From contig CM060307.1 in assembly GCA_030674185.1 (NCBI GenBank), forward strand, positions 49,730,383 to 49,794,382: a stretch of 64,000 nucleotides of DNA. The letters are read 5' to 3'. This stretch comes from Monoplex corrugatus (lineage: Eukaryota; Mollusca; Gastropoda; Littorinimorpha; Ranellidae). Each line of letters starts with the position of its first letter. The first letter of the stretch is position 1. The notes below the pieces were generated by a model. It did no database searches. It was not told the origin of the DNA and worked only from the letters and a program-made list of their open reading frames with translations. This document shows, piece after piece, positions 1 through 10,984 of this stretch. The position numbers and the translations under genes were made by a program.

Positions 1-190
1 AAACAACAACAACAAATTGCTAATGATAATGATGATAATGATAATAATAATAATAATAACAACAACAGCAATAATAATAATAGTAATGATATGTATAATA
101 TAATAAATAATAATAATAATAATAATGATAACAGTAACAACAAAAGAAACAACAAAACAACAATAATAACAATAACATGAATAATGACAG
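1..190. repeat. Imperfect AAC/AAT trinucleotide tract
   Basis: Runs of AAC, AAT and GAT units with interruptions. The apparent minus-strand ORF here is only Leu/Tyr/Cys homopolymer read from the repeat. It lies in the inferred HHEX intron 1. Confidence 0.9.
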
Positions 191-1106
191 TAGAACAAAC
201 TCGGAGTAGAAAGCAGAAATCCAAAACAATTGCAACTTCGAATGAAGCCGATATCTAATTTATATATTTATTTATTTTTGCTTGTTTATTTCCTTCTCGT
301 CGAAATGGCGTTACCATATGACGTTCGAGCTGTTCTCCCCGGGGAGAAACACGTCGCCACAATGTAGCGCCACCCATTTTTCCTTCTATTTTTCCTGTAT
401 GCCTGTGTATCTGTTTACCGAGGGGAAAGTGGATTCAAATACAGAATGTTGTCATGGATGATTCCTATATTGCACATGGGATATTCAACGTGCGCTGTAT
501 AACTTAATAAGTATTTTCGTTTGATCTTTTCAACAGTATTAAGCTTTTAGTTTTCCGTGTTTTTCATGTCATTGTTAAACAAGTTAATGATCTATTGATA
601 TTTTCATCAAATCTATTTCTTATCATTCATTCATTTACTTATTAATTTCTTCGTTACTTTATTTAATATTTTCAATTTATCTATTAGTTATTCTTTTTTT
701 TTTTTCATTTCTTTTTATGTGTTTGTCTATTTATTTACTTGTTTATTTATGACAATGATATGGTTCTTATTTATTTATTCGTTTTATTTATTTATTTATT
801 TCATATTTCACTTCACTTATTCGGTTTTGTTTTGCTTTGTTTTGTTTTGTTTTCTGAAATGTGCTTTCTTTTTTTTTTATCTCCCTGTACGTTTGTTTAT
901 TTGTTTGTTTGTTTATTTGTTTATTGGTTTGTTTGCTTGTTTGTTTGCTTGTCCCTGCTAAACGCTTTCTTTTCAGTACCTTTGTTGGGTTTCAAAAATT
1001 GTCAATATGTTCTATTGTATTATTTATTCTTAAATTCTTGTGCTGATTTTTGCGAGATTCCTTGATTGTGCTGACGGTAGCAAGTGAAATCAGGACGGCG
1101 AGTGGC
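191..1106. other. AT-rich intronic sequence without a gene
   Basis: T-rich sequence with short (TTTA)n and (TTTG)n runs around 690-960. The small Phe/Leu/Cys ORFs follow from that composition. No splice-bounded exon, homeobox codons or known repeat family is visible. Confidence 0.6.
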
Positions 1107-1135
1107 TCTTGTGCGCGCGCGCGGGCATATGTGTG

Positions 1136-1167
<32 letters not shown>

Positions 1168-1209
1168 TGCGTGCGTGTGTGTGTGTATGTGTGCGTGCGT
1201 GCGTGCGTG

Positions 1210-1245
<36 letters not shown>
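1107..1245. repeat. Compound GC/GT/CGTG microsatellite
   Basis: A short (GC)n run leads into (GT)n, (GTGC)n and again (GT)n. Alternating purine-pyrimidine sequence of this kind can adopt Z-DNA (general knowledge). Confidence 0.95.
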
Positions 1246-1309
1246 TTGATATTCGTGTATTCAAATAAAGGCTACTTGTATGAGCTATTGGGTATCATGC
1301 TTCTATCGT

Positions 1310-1420
1310 TGTATTAAATAATAAATAAATAATAAATAAATAAATAAATGCAATGAATAAATAAATTGATAAACAAAACGGAAATTGTTATTGTTCTTTT
1401 TTTGTTGTTGTTGTTGTTAA
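1310..1420. repeat. (AAAT)n and (TTG)n tracts
   Basis: Imperfect AAAT/AAATA units are followed by a short GTT run near 1398-1420. No coding signal. Confidence 0.8.
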
Positions 1421-1531
1421 GCCACGATGCTAACCATATCAGGGCTAGTAATGGAAATTAAGAGTACGGAAAATCCGAACACATTAGAAAATGAGAAACG
1501 TGTTTGCAAGGATTGTTTTAAAGCCAGTTTC

Positions 1532-1665
1532 AGTTTCAGTTTCTCAAGATGATGTCCCCGCACTCGGAAATGATTTCACATGCACTAACGCACAGTTATG
1601 GACGGTGATCACGCACAAGCCTTAAGCCTGCACATAAACCCGTAAGCCGGCCAGATACAAAACAA
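1532..1665 (-). mobile_element. SINE-B 3' fragment
   Basis: Begins with CAGTTTCAGTTTCAGTTTC, the reverse complement of the (GAAACT)n tail. It then carries the family's conserved blocks: the CTCGGAA...TGCACTAACG segment and the CTTAAGCCTGCACATAAACC segment. The same blocks appear at 13640, 15700, 37480, 57080 and 58640. Confidence 0.8.
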
Positions 1666-1855
1666 TGGATAATTTAAAGACACTATTTATTTACTGACTG
1701 CCTGTTATTGTAGGGTAGTAACGTAGGTTCTTTAATCGTGACTGAGAAGCGATAAAAGTGTTTTATAAATGAATAAACAGAAAAATAACTGAATGAAGGA
1801 CGAATGAAAGAAGGAATATAAAAAAGGAAACATTCCCTTCGTGTACGCAAGAATG

Positions 1856-1886
<31 letters not shown>

Positions 1887-1888
1887 TG

Positions 1889-1936
<48 letters not shown>

Positions 1937-2038
1937 TAATACTACGAAGAAGAAGAAGACGAAATATTATGAATGACAGTTACAGTAATGAAAATAAAAA
2001 ATAGAAATGATAACATCAACAAAACAACAACAACAATA

Positions 2039-2079
<41 letters not shown>

Positions 2080-2180
2080 CAACAACAACAACAACAACAA
2101 TAATAATAAGAAGAAGAAGAACAACAACAACAATAATAACAAAACAATAATAATAATAATAAGGATAATGATAATAATAT
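1856..2180. repeat. (AGT)n followed by (AAT)n/(AAC)n tracts
   Basis: About 27 AGT units (1856-1936), then a unique linker, then AAT and AAC/AAG triplets (2026-2180). Homopolymer-type ORFs on both strands are artefacts of the triplet repeat. Confidence 0.95.
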
Positions 2181-2345
2181 AAACTTTTTTCGTAGGTTTA
2201 TAGCGCAGTCTACTTTGTATTTATGAATGAGGCTATGATGACATTTGTAATAACCTTCCTTTGCTTTATACTTTAAGTTGTTCTACAGAGGAAACTGCTT
2301 ATGTTTGACAACAAAATTAATTGTAGCGGTGGTGATGGTAGTGCA

Positions 2346-2524
2346 TACCATACCATACCATACCATACCGTACCATACCTACCATACCATACCATACCAT
2401 ACCATACCATACCATACCATACCATACCATACCATACCATACCATACCATACCATACCATACCATACCATACCATACCATACCATACCATACCATACCAT
2501 ACCATACCATACCATACCATACAT
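2346..2524. repeat. (ACCAT)n pentanucleotide satellite, ~35 units
   Basis: Nearly pure ACCAT repeats, with one transition (CCGTACC) and one indel near the left end only. A 5-bp period keeps all three frames open, which produces the HTIPYHTIPY-type ORFs. Confidence 0.97.
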
Positions 2525-2688
2525 CAACTTACTTTACCATACATGACAATACAAAATAACAAAACGCTTTATCAATCCAAATGTAGACTTTACAAAGTGC
2601 GGAAACCATTTAGTACAACACAATGCAAAAGAATACAACTTTATGAATCGAAATTTGGAAGTGACAACGTGCTTATGTTTGGCCTCGT

Positions 2689-2690
<2 letters not shown>

Positions 2691-2757
<67 letters not shown>

Positions 2758-2764
2758 ACACACA
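2691..2764. repeat. (CA)n microsatellite
   Basis: About 36 CA units with one T interruption near the right end. Confidence 0.95.
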
Positions 2765-2819
2765 ACCAGAAGACATGTTTTACAAAACAGTATCACCACT
2801 AAACGTGATCTCCTGTGGA

Positions 2820-2843
2820 AAGAAAAGAAAAAAGAAAAGAAAG

Positions 2844-2875
<32 letters not shown>

Positions 2876-3110
2876 GAAAAGAAAAGAAAGAAAGAATACA
2901 ATACATAGAATAAGATGAAAGCAAAATAAAACAATATAAAACAAACAGAATAAAATAAAACTGAATAAAATTACAGAGAATGAACAAGAAGAAAAATAAA
3001 ATAATATAAAACAAAGTAGAATAAAACAAACAAACAAACAAAATACAGAACATGAACAAGAAGAAAAAGACAACGAACGATAGAGAAAGAACGAAAAAAA
3101 AAAGTGCAAA
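2820..3110. repeat. Purine-rich (AAAAG)n tract
   Basis: AAAAG/AAAG units give way to A-rich sequence with AATAAAA motifs. Low complexity only. Confidence 0.85.
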
Positions 3111-3402
3111 AAATCAGACATATCACAGGCTTCTCTTATAAGAATGGAAATCTGAAATTGTGTGTTCACTGATATTTCTTGAAATTTGAGGAACGGGGCG
3201 TAATATTGATGAATACATCCTAAACTTCATACATTAATGAATACATATATGAATAAATAGAAATGAACAAATAAATGAACAAATAAATAAGCCAGATGGG
3301 GGACAGACATACACACACGCGCATAATATGTGTATGTACGTACGGGTTATATTTGACCAAAAAGACTTCATTGTAGCGGTGGTGATTGTATATATGGTAT
3401 GT

Positions 3403-3419
3403 AAGAGTTTGTGTGTGTG

Positions 3420-3463
<44 letters not shown>

Positions 3464-3506
3464 CATATGTGTGCATGTGTGTGTGTATGTATGTATACAC
3501 ATACAT

Positions 3507-3581
<75 letters not shown>

Positions 3582-3640
3582 CATGTATATGTATGTATAA
3601 ATATGTATATATATATATGTGTAGATAGATATATAAAGTA
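3403..3640. repeat. Compound GT / AC / TA microsatellite
   Basis: (GT)n at 3411-3460, mixed GTAT/ACAC, a long (TA)n run around 3518-3577, then GTAT units. The (TA)n segment is self-complementary and cruciform-prone. Confidence 0.95.
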
Positions 3641-3938
3641 TGGTATGTGCATGCATATATAAACGAGACACATAGACGAGACAGGTGGGCAGATGAATAC
3701 ATACAAACATTCATTCATACATATCCTATCTACATACATACGTAAGCTTCAATTCAATGTAACTTTATTAATCCATATTGAAATTCATTTGTACTTACAC
3801 AAATATACACATACATAGATACATAGACATACACACATATAAACATACATACACACATAAATACATAACATAACAGAACGTAACATATACGTACACACAT
3901 ACATACATTGTTATTTATTGTTATTTTTATTTCATTTT

Positions 3939-4126
3939 AACCCTTTGATCCCCACACCCTATCTATCACCAGCAAAGATTAATCCTCTGACTCCCTCACC
4001 CTATCCATCAATTTCATGCAGGAAGCTGTGGATAGGGCGAGGAAGTCAAAGGGTTAAATTTTGTTTTGCTGTCACGGTTGACAAAGCATGACGCTAATGA
4101 ACGGGCAGAAGGAGTCAAAAGGTTAA
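3939..4126. mobile_element. FB1 foldback MITE (piggyBac-like, TTAA-bounded)
   Basis: Bounded by TTAACCCTTTGA on the left and CAAAAGGTTAA on the right. An inner palindrome (CTCCCTCACCCTATCCATC / GGATAGGGCGAGGAAG) ends in AAAGGGTTAA. The CCCT termini flanked by TTAA fit the piggyBac superfamily signature. There is no transposase, so the copy is non-autonomous. Confidence 0.75.
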
Positions 4127-4473
4127 AGCCCAGCCGACTGCGTAGAGCCATATCAGGGCGATAACCGTTTCAAAACAAGCACAATACTTCAACAGAAAAA
4201 AAAGGAAAAGAAAATTAAGTACAAATATCAATGCTTTTTTGTGCACACAATCTAAGGCGATGGCTCCAGCGTTGACACTCCGTCCAATTTATTGCACATG
4301 GTATTTAAAAAACATACCTGAATACAAATGTAAACATAACTAAGGACATTATGTTTTAGCATAACGTAGTCAGTGAATAAAGTCCCCTTGAGGAAGGCGG
4401 GTGTACCGCCGAAAATTTGGAAAATTTTACGTCGGCTTGTTGTCTTTTCTGTTCACATGCTGCTTCATATATA

Positions 4474-4510
<37 letters not shown>

Positions 4511-4825
4511 CACACCACACACATAAACTACTCACACACACACACATATCTAATTGCTCCCGCATATCTCATCCTTAGAGCCAAAAATGCACTTAAACAT
4601 GTACCAATTACCAGTCCCAACAGACAGTATGCAAGACTTTTCGAACACTTTCCAGTGGACCAGCACTGTAGCAAATGATGGGATGAAATACAGAATGCGA
4701 AGGAGCAAGGCAGAACAAGAAGAGTGACAGGAATGAGGAATGTGCCAGACAGAATTGCAGAATGGTAGGATACAGTTATAACTGAAAGAGCTCCCGGCAT
4801 CCAACGGGGACATACACAGATGCGG
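4127..4825 (-). mobile_element. REP-C copy, interrupted at about 4372-4555
   Basis: Starts with the reverse complement of the family tail (AAAGCCCAGCCGACTGCG) and continues through the conserved interior (GTGCACACAATCTAAGG). An unrelated segment with a (TA)n run (4372-4555) breaks it, then it resumes to the GAAAGAGCTCCCGGCATCC end. Orientation is opposite to the 21, 42-45 and 53 kb copies. Confidence 0.75.
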
Positions 4826-4829
4826 GTGC

Positions 4830-5717
4830 ACGCTTACTTCTTATACATACACTCAGCATCCACATAACTACATACATAATGCACAACGCTTGGCACAAAC
4901 ATACATACATACACCATACTTTTACAATACTTAACTCATAACATGCATACAAAATACATACCTAATGCACATAGCAGACAGACGCATACATATACAGACA
5001 TAACTTACACACATAACATGCATACATAATATTCATACTTAACTGCACAATTAGCTAGACAGACAGACGAACATACATACATACAGACATAACTTACACA
5101 CATAACTTACACACATAACATACATACATAACATCCATACATAACATCCATACATAACATATAACTACATACGTAACATACATGCATACTTAACTGCACA
5201 ATCGGCTTGACAGACAGATGAACATACATACATACATTACATACATACAAACATACATTACATACATACATTACATACATACACTACATACATACATACA
5301 TACATACATTACATACACACACATACATACATACATTACATACATAACATGAATACACAATCAGCTGGACATACACACATATAGACAGACAGACAGACAG
5401 ACATAGCATACATATAGAACATAAATGCACAATCAGCTGGACAGGCAGACGAACATATATACATACATATATACATAAAATACACACATAACAACATACA
5501 TACATAACATACACAACATACATACATAACAAATGCACAATCAGCTGGACAGGACAGAAGAACATACATAACATAATAACATAACATAACATAACATAAC
5601 ATAACATGCAACACATAACATAATAACATACAACATATAACATAACATAACTGAATACTTAACATAACATGACATAACATGACATTAACAACATAAAAAT
5701 TAATGATAAATCAGCTG

Positions 5718-5753
<36 letters not shown>

Positions 5754-5770
5754 GCGACAGACAGAGACAG
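4830..5770. repeat. (ACAT)n-rich intron with recurring AATCAGCTGGACAG motif
   Basis: ACAT/CATA tetranucleotides predominate, with (AACAT)n at about 5575-5690 and (ACAG)n at 5718-5760. An embedded motif close to TGCACAATCAGCTGGACAG recurs at about 5045, 5192, 5350, 5428, 5535 and 5706. All of it lies in the 5' part of HHEX intron 1 (minus-strand sense), immediately after exon 1. Confidence 0.85.
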
Positions 5771-5774
5771 AGAC

Positions 5775-5780
5775 ACTCAC
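5775..5780 (-). other. Splice donor GTGAGT of HHEX exon 1
   Basis: Minus-strand reading is AAAG|GTGAGT. The exon ends at 5781 in phase 1, after 227 full codons. Beyond it the reading frame runs into the ACAG microsatellite (Cys/Leu/Ser repeats), which supports ending the exon here. Confidence 0.85.
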
Positions 5781-6462
5781 CTTTAGCCAGGGCGGAGTGT
5801 CGCTCCAGCAGGGCGTAGTGGTCAGGACGTGTGTAGGGCAAGGCGTACAGGGCTGTGGGGTAGGCACTCAGCGGGTGCACATGATGGGTCAGGTACCCGG
5901 GGCTCATCAGAGCCGGCTCGTACAAAGGTTTGAACAGGGCGGACGGGGACAGCGTGGCCTGGGGAATACCCCCCAGACCTCCCGACGCCGCCCCGGCCCC
6001 TAAAGGCCCTCCCGCAGTGGACAAGGACGCCGCTGCCGCCACCGCTGCCGCCGCCGCCGCCGCCGATGCCGACGCCGATGCCGACGCCGCTGTGGCGTGG
6101 ATGGGTGTGGGTCGGGCTAGGGTCGTCTTGCCCAGGATGTCGTCTATTCGGAACGATGATGTGGACGACGATGACGACGTCGTTAACGTTGAGGAGGGTG
6201 TGGAGTGTTGTTGGTCTGTGGGGGAGGAAGTGAGGGAGGGGCGACTGACGTTCATGTCACTGCTGCTGCTGCCGTGCAGACTAGGGTGTGAGTGGTGAGG
6301 CCGGTGAGGATGGGGAGGGAGCGGGTGGTGGTGGGAGGTGGTGAGGGAGGTGGGGGAGATGGGATACAGTCCGCTCAGGCCTGCAGCCGGCAGGAAGCCG
6401 CTGTGGGGGGAGGGCTGGGGGTGCATCATGGTCAGTTCTTCTGGGCTACACGGGATGTACAT
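5781..6462 (-). CDS. Hhex: HHEX-type homeobox protein, exon 1 (N-terminal 227 residues)
   Basis: Encodes the N-terminal regulatory part of a homeodomain transcription factor. HHEX family members are mainly repressors acting in the nucleus during endoderm and blood or vascular development. Visible features: His/Pro-rich segment (residues 44-62), Ser/Thr-rich segment (64-103), eh1-like FRIDDILGK (104-112) where vertebrate HHEX has an eh1-like FYIEDILGR, poly-Ala (about 134-145), Gly/Ala segment, and a conserved block (176-227) with KPLYEPALMSPGYLTHH, ALYALPYTR and HYALLERHSALAK. That block corresponds to the vertebrate HHEX region just before the homeodomain, where its first intron also lies. 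The start at 6462 is the first ATG after an in-frame TGA (6481-6483). ATGs at codons 12-13 (MMHPQ) are alternatives. The homeodomain exons are not in the window. Family recalled from memory, not searched. Confidence 0.85.
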
Positions 6463-6475
6463 ATAGTACAGGATG

Positions 6476-6483
6476 TGACGTCA
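6476..6483. promoter_or_regulatory. Palindromic CRE (TGACGTCA) just upstream of the HHEX start
   Basis: A perfect TGACGTCA lies 14 bp before the ATG on the minus strand. It also supplies the in-frame stop that limits the ORF. CREB/ATF binding is an inference from the motif alone. Confidence 0.5.
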
Positions 6484-6728
6484 CAGATGGCAGTCTGATA
6501 GTCAATCTTCCCTGGATCCCGAAAACTCTACGCTGGCTTCAGGTGATAAATCTTTAATTTTGGTCTCCAACTCCTCTGATCAGCCCTCAGGATTGGCCTC
6601 AAACCTTCTAAAAATGCCTTTAACTTCAATACCAGGCTCTAACTTTCTAACGAGTCTTTAACTTCAAGATCAGGTTCCAGTCTCTAATAAGCACTGAGGT
6701 CCAACCTTCTCCTAAGTCTTCAACTGTT

Positions 6729-7060
6729 AAGATTGTGCTCCAAATTTCTACTGCATCGTGTCTTTCTTTTTGTCTATTATCTCGACAATTCCTGGAAAAA
6801 AGAAAACGATTTTAATAAAATTCTACCACAAGATAAAGTTTTTTTTTAAAGGATAGGAAACAGAGTACTTCTGCCAATTTCTTCTAAGTTTACAACTGTA
6901 AAGATTGTGCTCCAAATTTTTACTGCATCATGTCTTTCTTTCCGTCTCTCTCTCAACAGCCTCCTGGAAAACGAAAATAATTTTGAAAAAAAAAATTCTG
7001 TCATGATTTTTTTAAGAAGAGGAAATATAGAGCAATTCTGTAAATCTTAGAAAAAAAAAG
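6729..7060. repeat. Two-copy tandem duplication (~172 bp) upstream of HHEX
   Basis: AAGATTGTGCTCCAAATTT begins at 6729 and again at 6901, followed in both by CTGCATC.TGTCTTTCTTT and later TCCTGGAAAA. The copies have diverged by point changes and small indels. This lies in the HHEX 5'UTR or proximal upstream region. Confidence 0.75.
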
Positions 7061-7274
7061 GTCTGGTTGAAAGTGCTTTACAGTCAAAGATTTTACAAAA
7101 GTAAAATGATTTTATTCTCTATTTTGAGGAACAACGTTCAAAGACAGAAGTGATGTTCTCGAGTCAATCAGTCAATCACAGACAAAGCAAGCATCAACTT
7201 GCAAATAGAGCATATTAGTACTTAACACAAAAACAAAAACAAAAACAACAAACAAAAACAAACACAACAAAACA

Positions 7275-7291
7275 ACACACACACACACACA

Positions 7292-7351
<60 letters not shown>
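7275..7351. repeat. (CA)n microsatellite
   Basis: About 38 CA units with one CACC interruption. It lies upstream of HHEX. Confidence 0.95.
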
Positions 7352-7355
<4 letters not shown>

Positions 7356-7359
7356 TTCA

Positions 7360-8400
7360 AAAGCAGTAAAAGAAGTACACAACAGCAGAAAAAAAATAAA
7401 CCCTCTTACTCAGCGCTTGACAACAAACATCAATGAAGAAGAAACTGAAAATGTTTCCGATATTGGTGACGATGACTATGGATGAAGGAGACTTACAATT
7501 TTGATTCAGCAAGTGACTGACGGTCAGCACAGGCAAGTTGAGTGGAGCCCCCAGCCAAGTGAAGTGGTTCCCATCGGCCGACAACAACAACAACAGCCAA
7601 AAGTCGTCAACACTACAAGAGCAACAAAAGCCCGGTCTGTCCCACCGGACCGAATGACGCACCGCCTTGAGTGGACTCAGTTCCGGAGCGAGGACTCATT
7701 ATGAAGCGCTGAGGGCAGCAACCACTTCCTATTAGTTCCTGTCAATGACTATCAGCCCGCAACCACTCGCCAACTCTAGCACACTGGTCCTCGCTGATAT
7801 CAACGTGTTAGGAAAAGATACATAAGTAAGAAGTAGGGGTGGGAGGAGGGGAGGGAAGGGAAGGGACGGAGGAAGGATGGTGGTGGTGGTGGAGTGGTTC
7901 CAGTCCGTTCACGGAACGAGAGATAATGCCGAGAATATCCACTTGGCTCCACCGGTGAACTACACGCGACGACGACGACGGACGACGACGAGAGTTTATG
8001 AAGAAACACCACCACGAACAAAGCCACGAGGTTTTAAATAAAGTCCACCGTCTCGAGAGCCAGACACTGCTGGTTTGGGCAAGATCATGAAGATCTGGAA
8101 CAGTGTGATGTGGGAAGATCCTGATGACTCTGCTCTCTCCAGTCAATCATGTGCCAATCAGAGGTCACACGAAAGTGTCAGCACCAAACACCTTGTCCTC
8201 CCACCACTAAAAGCCGCGAAATAAAAACGGTGCCAGATTATTTCGCAGGCGAGCCGCTGACAGGGCTGAAAAGACAAAATTAATGCTTAATCGAATCGTG
8301 GCCGAGACTTCACGTCGCCCGCCACCCGACTTCCAATGCTTCGTATAGGTTGTGTGAAGTTGGACGAAAAAGTAGATCACACTCTAACACTAAAACTTCA
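7360..8400 (-). other. Single-copy-looking HHEX upstream region
   Basis: GC-richer, non-repetitive sequence without recognised element families. It contains an inverted CCAAT context (CCAATCAG at 8154) and a TTTAAATA run near 8033 (TATTTAAA on the minus strand). It could hold a 5'UTR, a non-coding first exon or enhancers. No coding sequence is supported. Confidence 0.4.
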
Positions 8401-8440
8401 GCGGCTGAAGGATTTAGAACAATTCGTTGGCTATGCGCGG

Positions 8441-8545
8441 ATTGGTGGGCGTGGCATTGACAGAGGCCCCGCCCATCAGCGCACGCGCTGCGTTTTGGTT
8501 GAGTGACGGCTAGAAGCCCCGCCCCTCTTGCTCACACGTGCCTTG
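8441..8545 (-). promoter_or_regulatory. GC-box / ATTGG / E-box cluster, candidate distal HHEX promoter
   Basis: Within about 100 bp: ATTGG (8441), GGGCGTGGC (8447), CCCCGCCC (8467), CCCCGCCCC (8517) and CACGTG (8535). Sp1/KLF, NF-Y and bHLH sites of this density are typical of CpG promoters. It lies about 2 kb upstream of the HHEX ATG, so it would need a long or spliced 5'UTR. It could instead be an enhancer or serve a plus-strand transcript. Confidence 0.4.
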
Positions 8546-8646
8546 CTTGTCCACTTGTCCGGGAAAGCTTTGGGGAATGGAGTTGTTCCGATAACATGAG
8601 CGCCGCAACATCAGGCTCCTTGTCATATCACGCGCACTGCGAAATG

Positions 8647-8870
<224 letters not shown>

Positions 8871-8946
8871 TATTACATGAATTGTGACAGTGATGAAGTT
8901 GCTGGACATTAATGTCTGATAATGGCAGCGCTGATGTGGTAGCTTA

Positions 8947-8963
8947 GAGAGAGAGGGGGTAGG

Positions 8964-9009
<46 letters not shown>

Positions 9010-9620
9010 GATGATGTGGGTGATGATGTTAATGGTCATGAAACTTGTTTTCCAAGAGTAAAGATGTCAGCTCAGTGATCGATTTGTTATGTCTGGACTT
9101 GCTAGATCAAGAAATATACGCCAAATTAAGAAATAAAATGAGGTTAAAAAAAATATTTAAAAAAAGAGAGAGAGACAGAGACAGAGACAGATAGACAGAG
9201 ACCGACAGACAGACAGACAGAGACAGACAGACAGACAGAGACAGACAGACAGACAGACAGACAGAGAAAGAAGAGACAGAGATTCAAAGAAACAGAGAGA
9301 AACAGAGACAGAGAGATAGAGAAAGAGACGACAGACAGACAGACAGACAGAGAAAGACAGAGACAGAGAGACAAAGAAACAGAGAGAAACAGAGACAGAG
9401 AGATAGAGAAAGAGAAAGAGAGAGAGACAGACAGATCAAACAGACAGACGGACAGACAGAGACAGAGAAAGACAGAGACAGAGAAACAGAGAGAGAACAG
9501 AGAGAGAGAAAGAGACAGACAGAGACAGAGAGAGAGAGAGAAAGACAGACAAACAGATAGACAGACAGACAGAGATACTACAGGCGAAGAGACAGAGACA
9601 GATAGGCAGACAGACAAAGA
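8947..9620. repeat. (GA)n / (GACA)n polypurine tract
   Basis: (GA)n at 8967-9004, then a unique stretch, then mixed GAGA/GACA/CAGA units at 9163-9620. The minus-strand Ser/Leu/Cys/Val ORF is a repeat artefact. Confidence 0.95.
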
Positions 9621-9730
9621 TATAATGATAATAATAATAACAATAATAATGAGAATAATGCTTTATTTTCCAAAAGCCAAAACCAGGCTGAAACGCATTT
9701 TCATTTTAGATTTTTTTTTTCATTTTCTTT

Positions 9731-9906
9731 AACCCTTTGAGTCCGGCACCCTGTCTACCACCATTCCGCATTGTCAACCATGCTGGCAAAAAACAACAAC
9801 AAACAAACAAACAAACTGAACTGTTTGACTCCCTCCCTGAGGTGAGGAAGTCAAACGGTTACAATTTTTGCAGTTGGTGGAAAGGGTGCGGAAATCAAAG
9901 GTTTAA
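9731..9906. mobile_element. FB1 foldback MITE
   Basis: Starts TTTAACCCTTTGAGTCC and ends in ATCAAAGGTTTAAA. The inner arm pair is CTCCCTCCCTGA / GTGAGGAAGTCAAACGGTT. An expanded (AAAC)n replaces the usual loop around 9790-9816. Confidence 0.7.
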
Positions 9907-9930
9907 AGGCAGTAGTTGTACACCAACAAG

Positions 9931-10239
<309 letters not shown>

Positions 10240-10390
10240 CAGTCCTCTGTAAACTTTTTTCACTTTACATCTGCTGCTACATAATTCAAGTAGAATCTGC
10301 ATGTGTGCGTGCAAAATGTGTTGTCGAGTGTCTTAATCGAGTACGTGGGCGAGTTGGGAACAGACGTATCAGAATCGCCAAATTACAGAT

Positions 10391-10984
10391 AGGCGAATCG
10401 GGAACAGGCAAACTGGGAACAGGCGAATCGGGAACAGGCGAATTGGGAACAGGCGAATCGGGAACAGGGAATTGGAAGGTGGCGAATCGGAAACAGGCGA
10501 ATCGCCAAATTACGGATGGGCAAATCAGGAAAAAGCGTATCGGGAACAGGCGAATTGGGAACAGACGAATTGGGAACAGGCGAATCGTTAACAGGCGAAT
10601 CGGGAACAGTCGAATTTGGAACAGGCGAATCGGGAACAGTCGAATTGGGAACAGGCCAATCGGGAACAGGCCAATCGGGAACAGGCCGAATCGGAAACAG
10701 GCGAATCGGGAACAATCGAATTGGGAACAGGCGAATCGGGAACAGTCGAATCGGGAACAGGCGAATCAGGAACAGGCGAATTGGGAACAGGCCAATCGGG
10801 AACAGGCGAATTGGGAACAGGCCAATCGGGAACAGGCGAATTGGGAACAGGCCAATCGGAACAGGCGAATTGGGAACTGGCGAATCGGGAACAGGCGAAT
10901 CGAGAAGAGTCGAATTAGGAACAGGCGAATTGGAAATAGGCGAATCGTTAACTGACAAATCGGGAACAGGCGAATCGGGAATAC
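10391..10984. repeat. 15-bp minisatellite (GAATCGGGAACAGGC), ~39 copies
   Basis: Unit GAATYGGGAACAGGC varies at a few positions (T/C, G/C in GGC/GCC, GTC). Because 15 is a multiple of three, each frame is periodic and open, giving NREQA / GTGES / RIGNR pseudo-proteins on the plus strand and IRLFP on the minus. It abuts the 3' end of a LINE-E copy. Confidence 0.95.

Noticed and set aside
2346..2524. Telomere-like or coding pentapeptide repeat
   Set aside because: ACCAT is not a telomeric unit, and the open frames are due to the period alone.
1..5774. HHEX homeodomain exon
   Set aside because: No minus-strand reading with WFQNRR-type or other homeodomain blocks. Only microsatellites and repeats were found.
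5659..5780. C-terminal extension of the HHEX ORF (Cys/Leu/Ser/Val-rich)
   Set aside because: It is intron sequence past a canonical GTGAGT donor, translated from an ACAG microsatellite.
8032..8039. TATA box for HHEX (TATTTAAA on minus)
   Set aside because: A single AT-rich match about 1.6 kb from the ATG with no initiator. Not strong enough for a separate feature.
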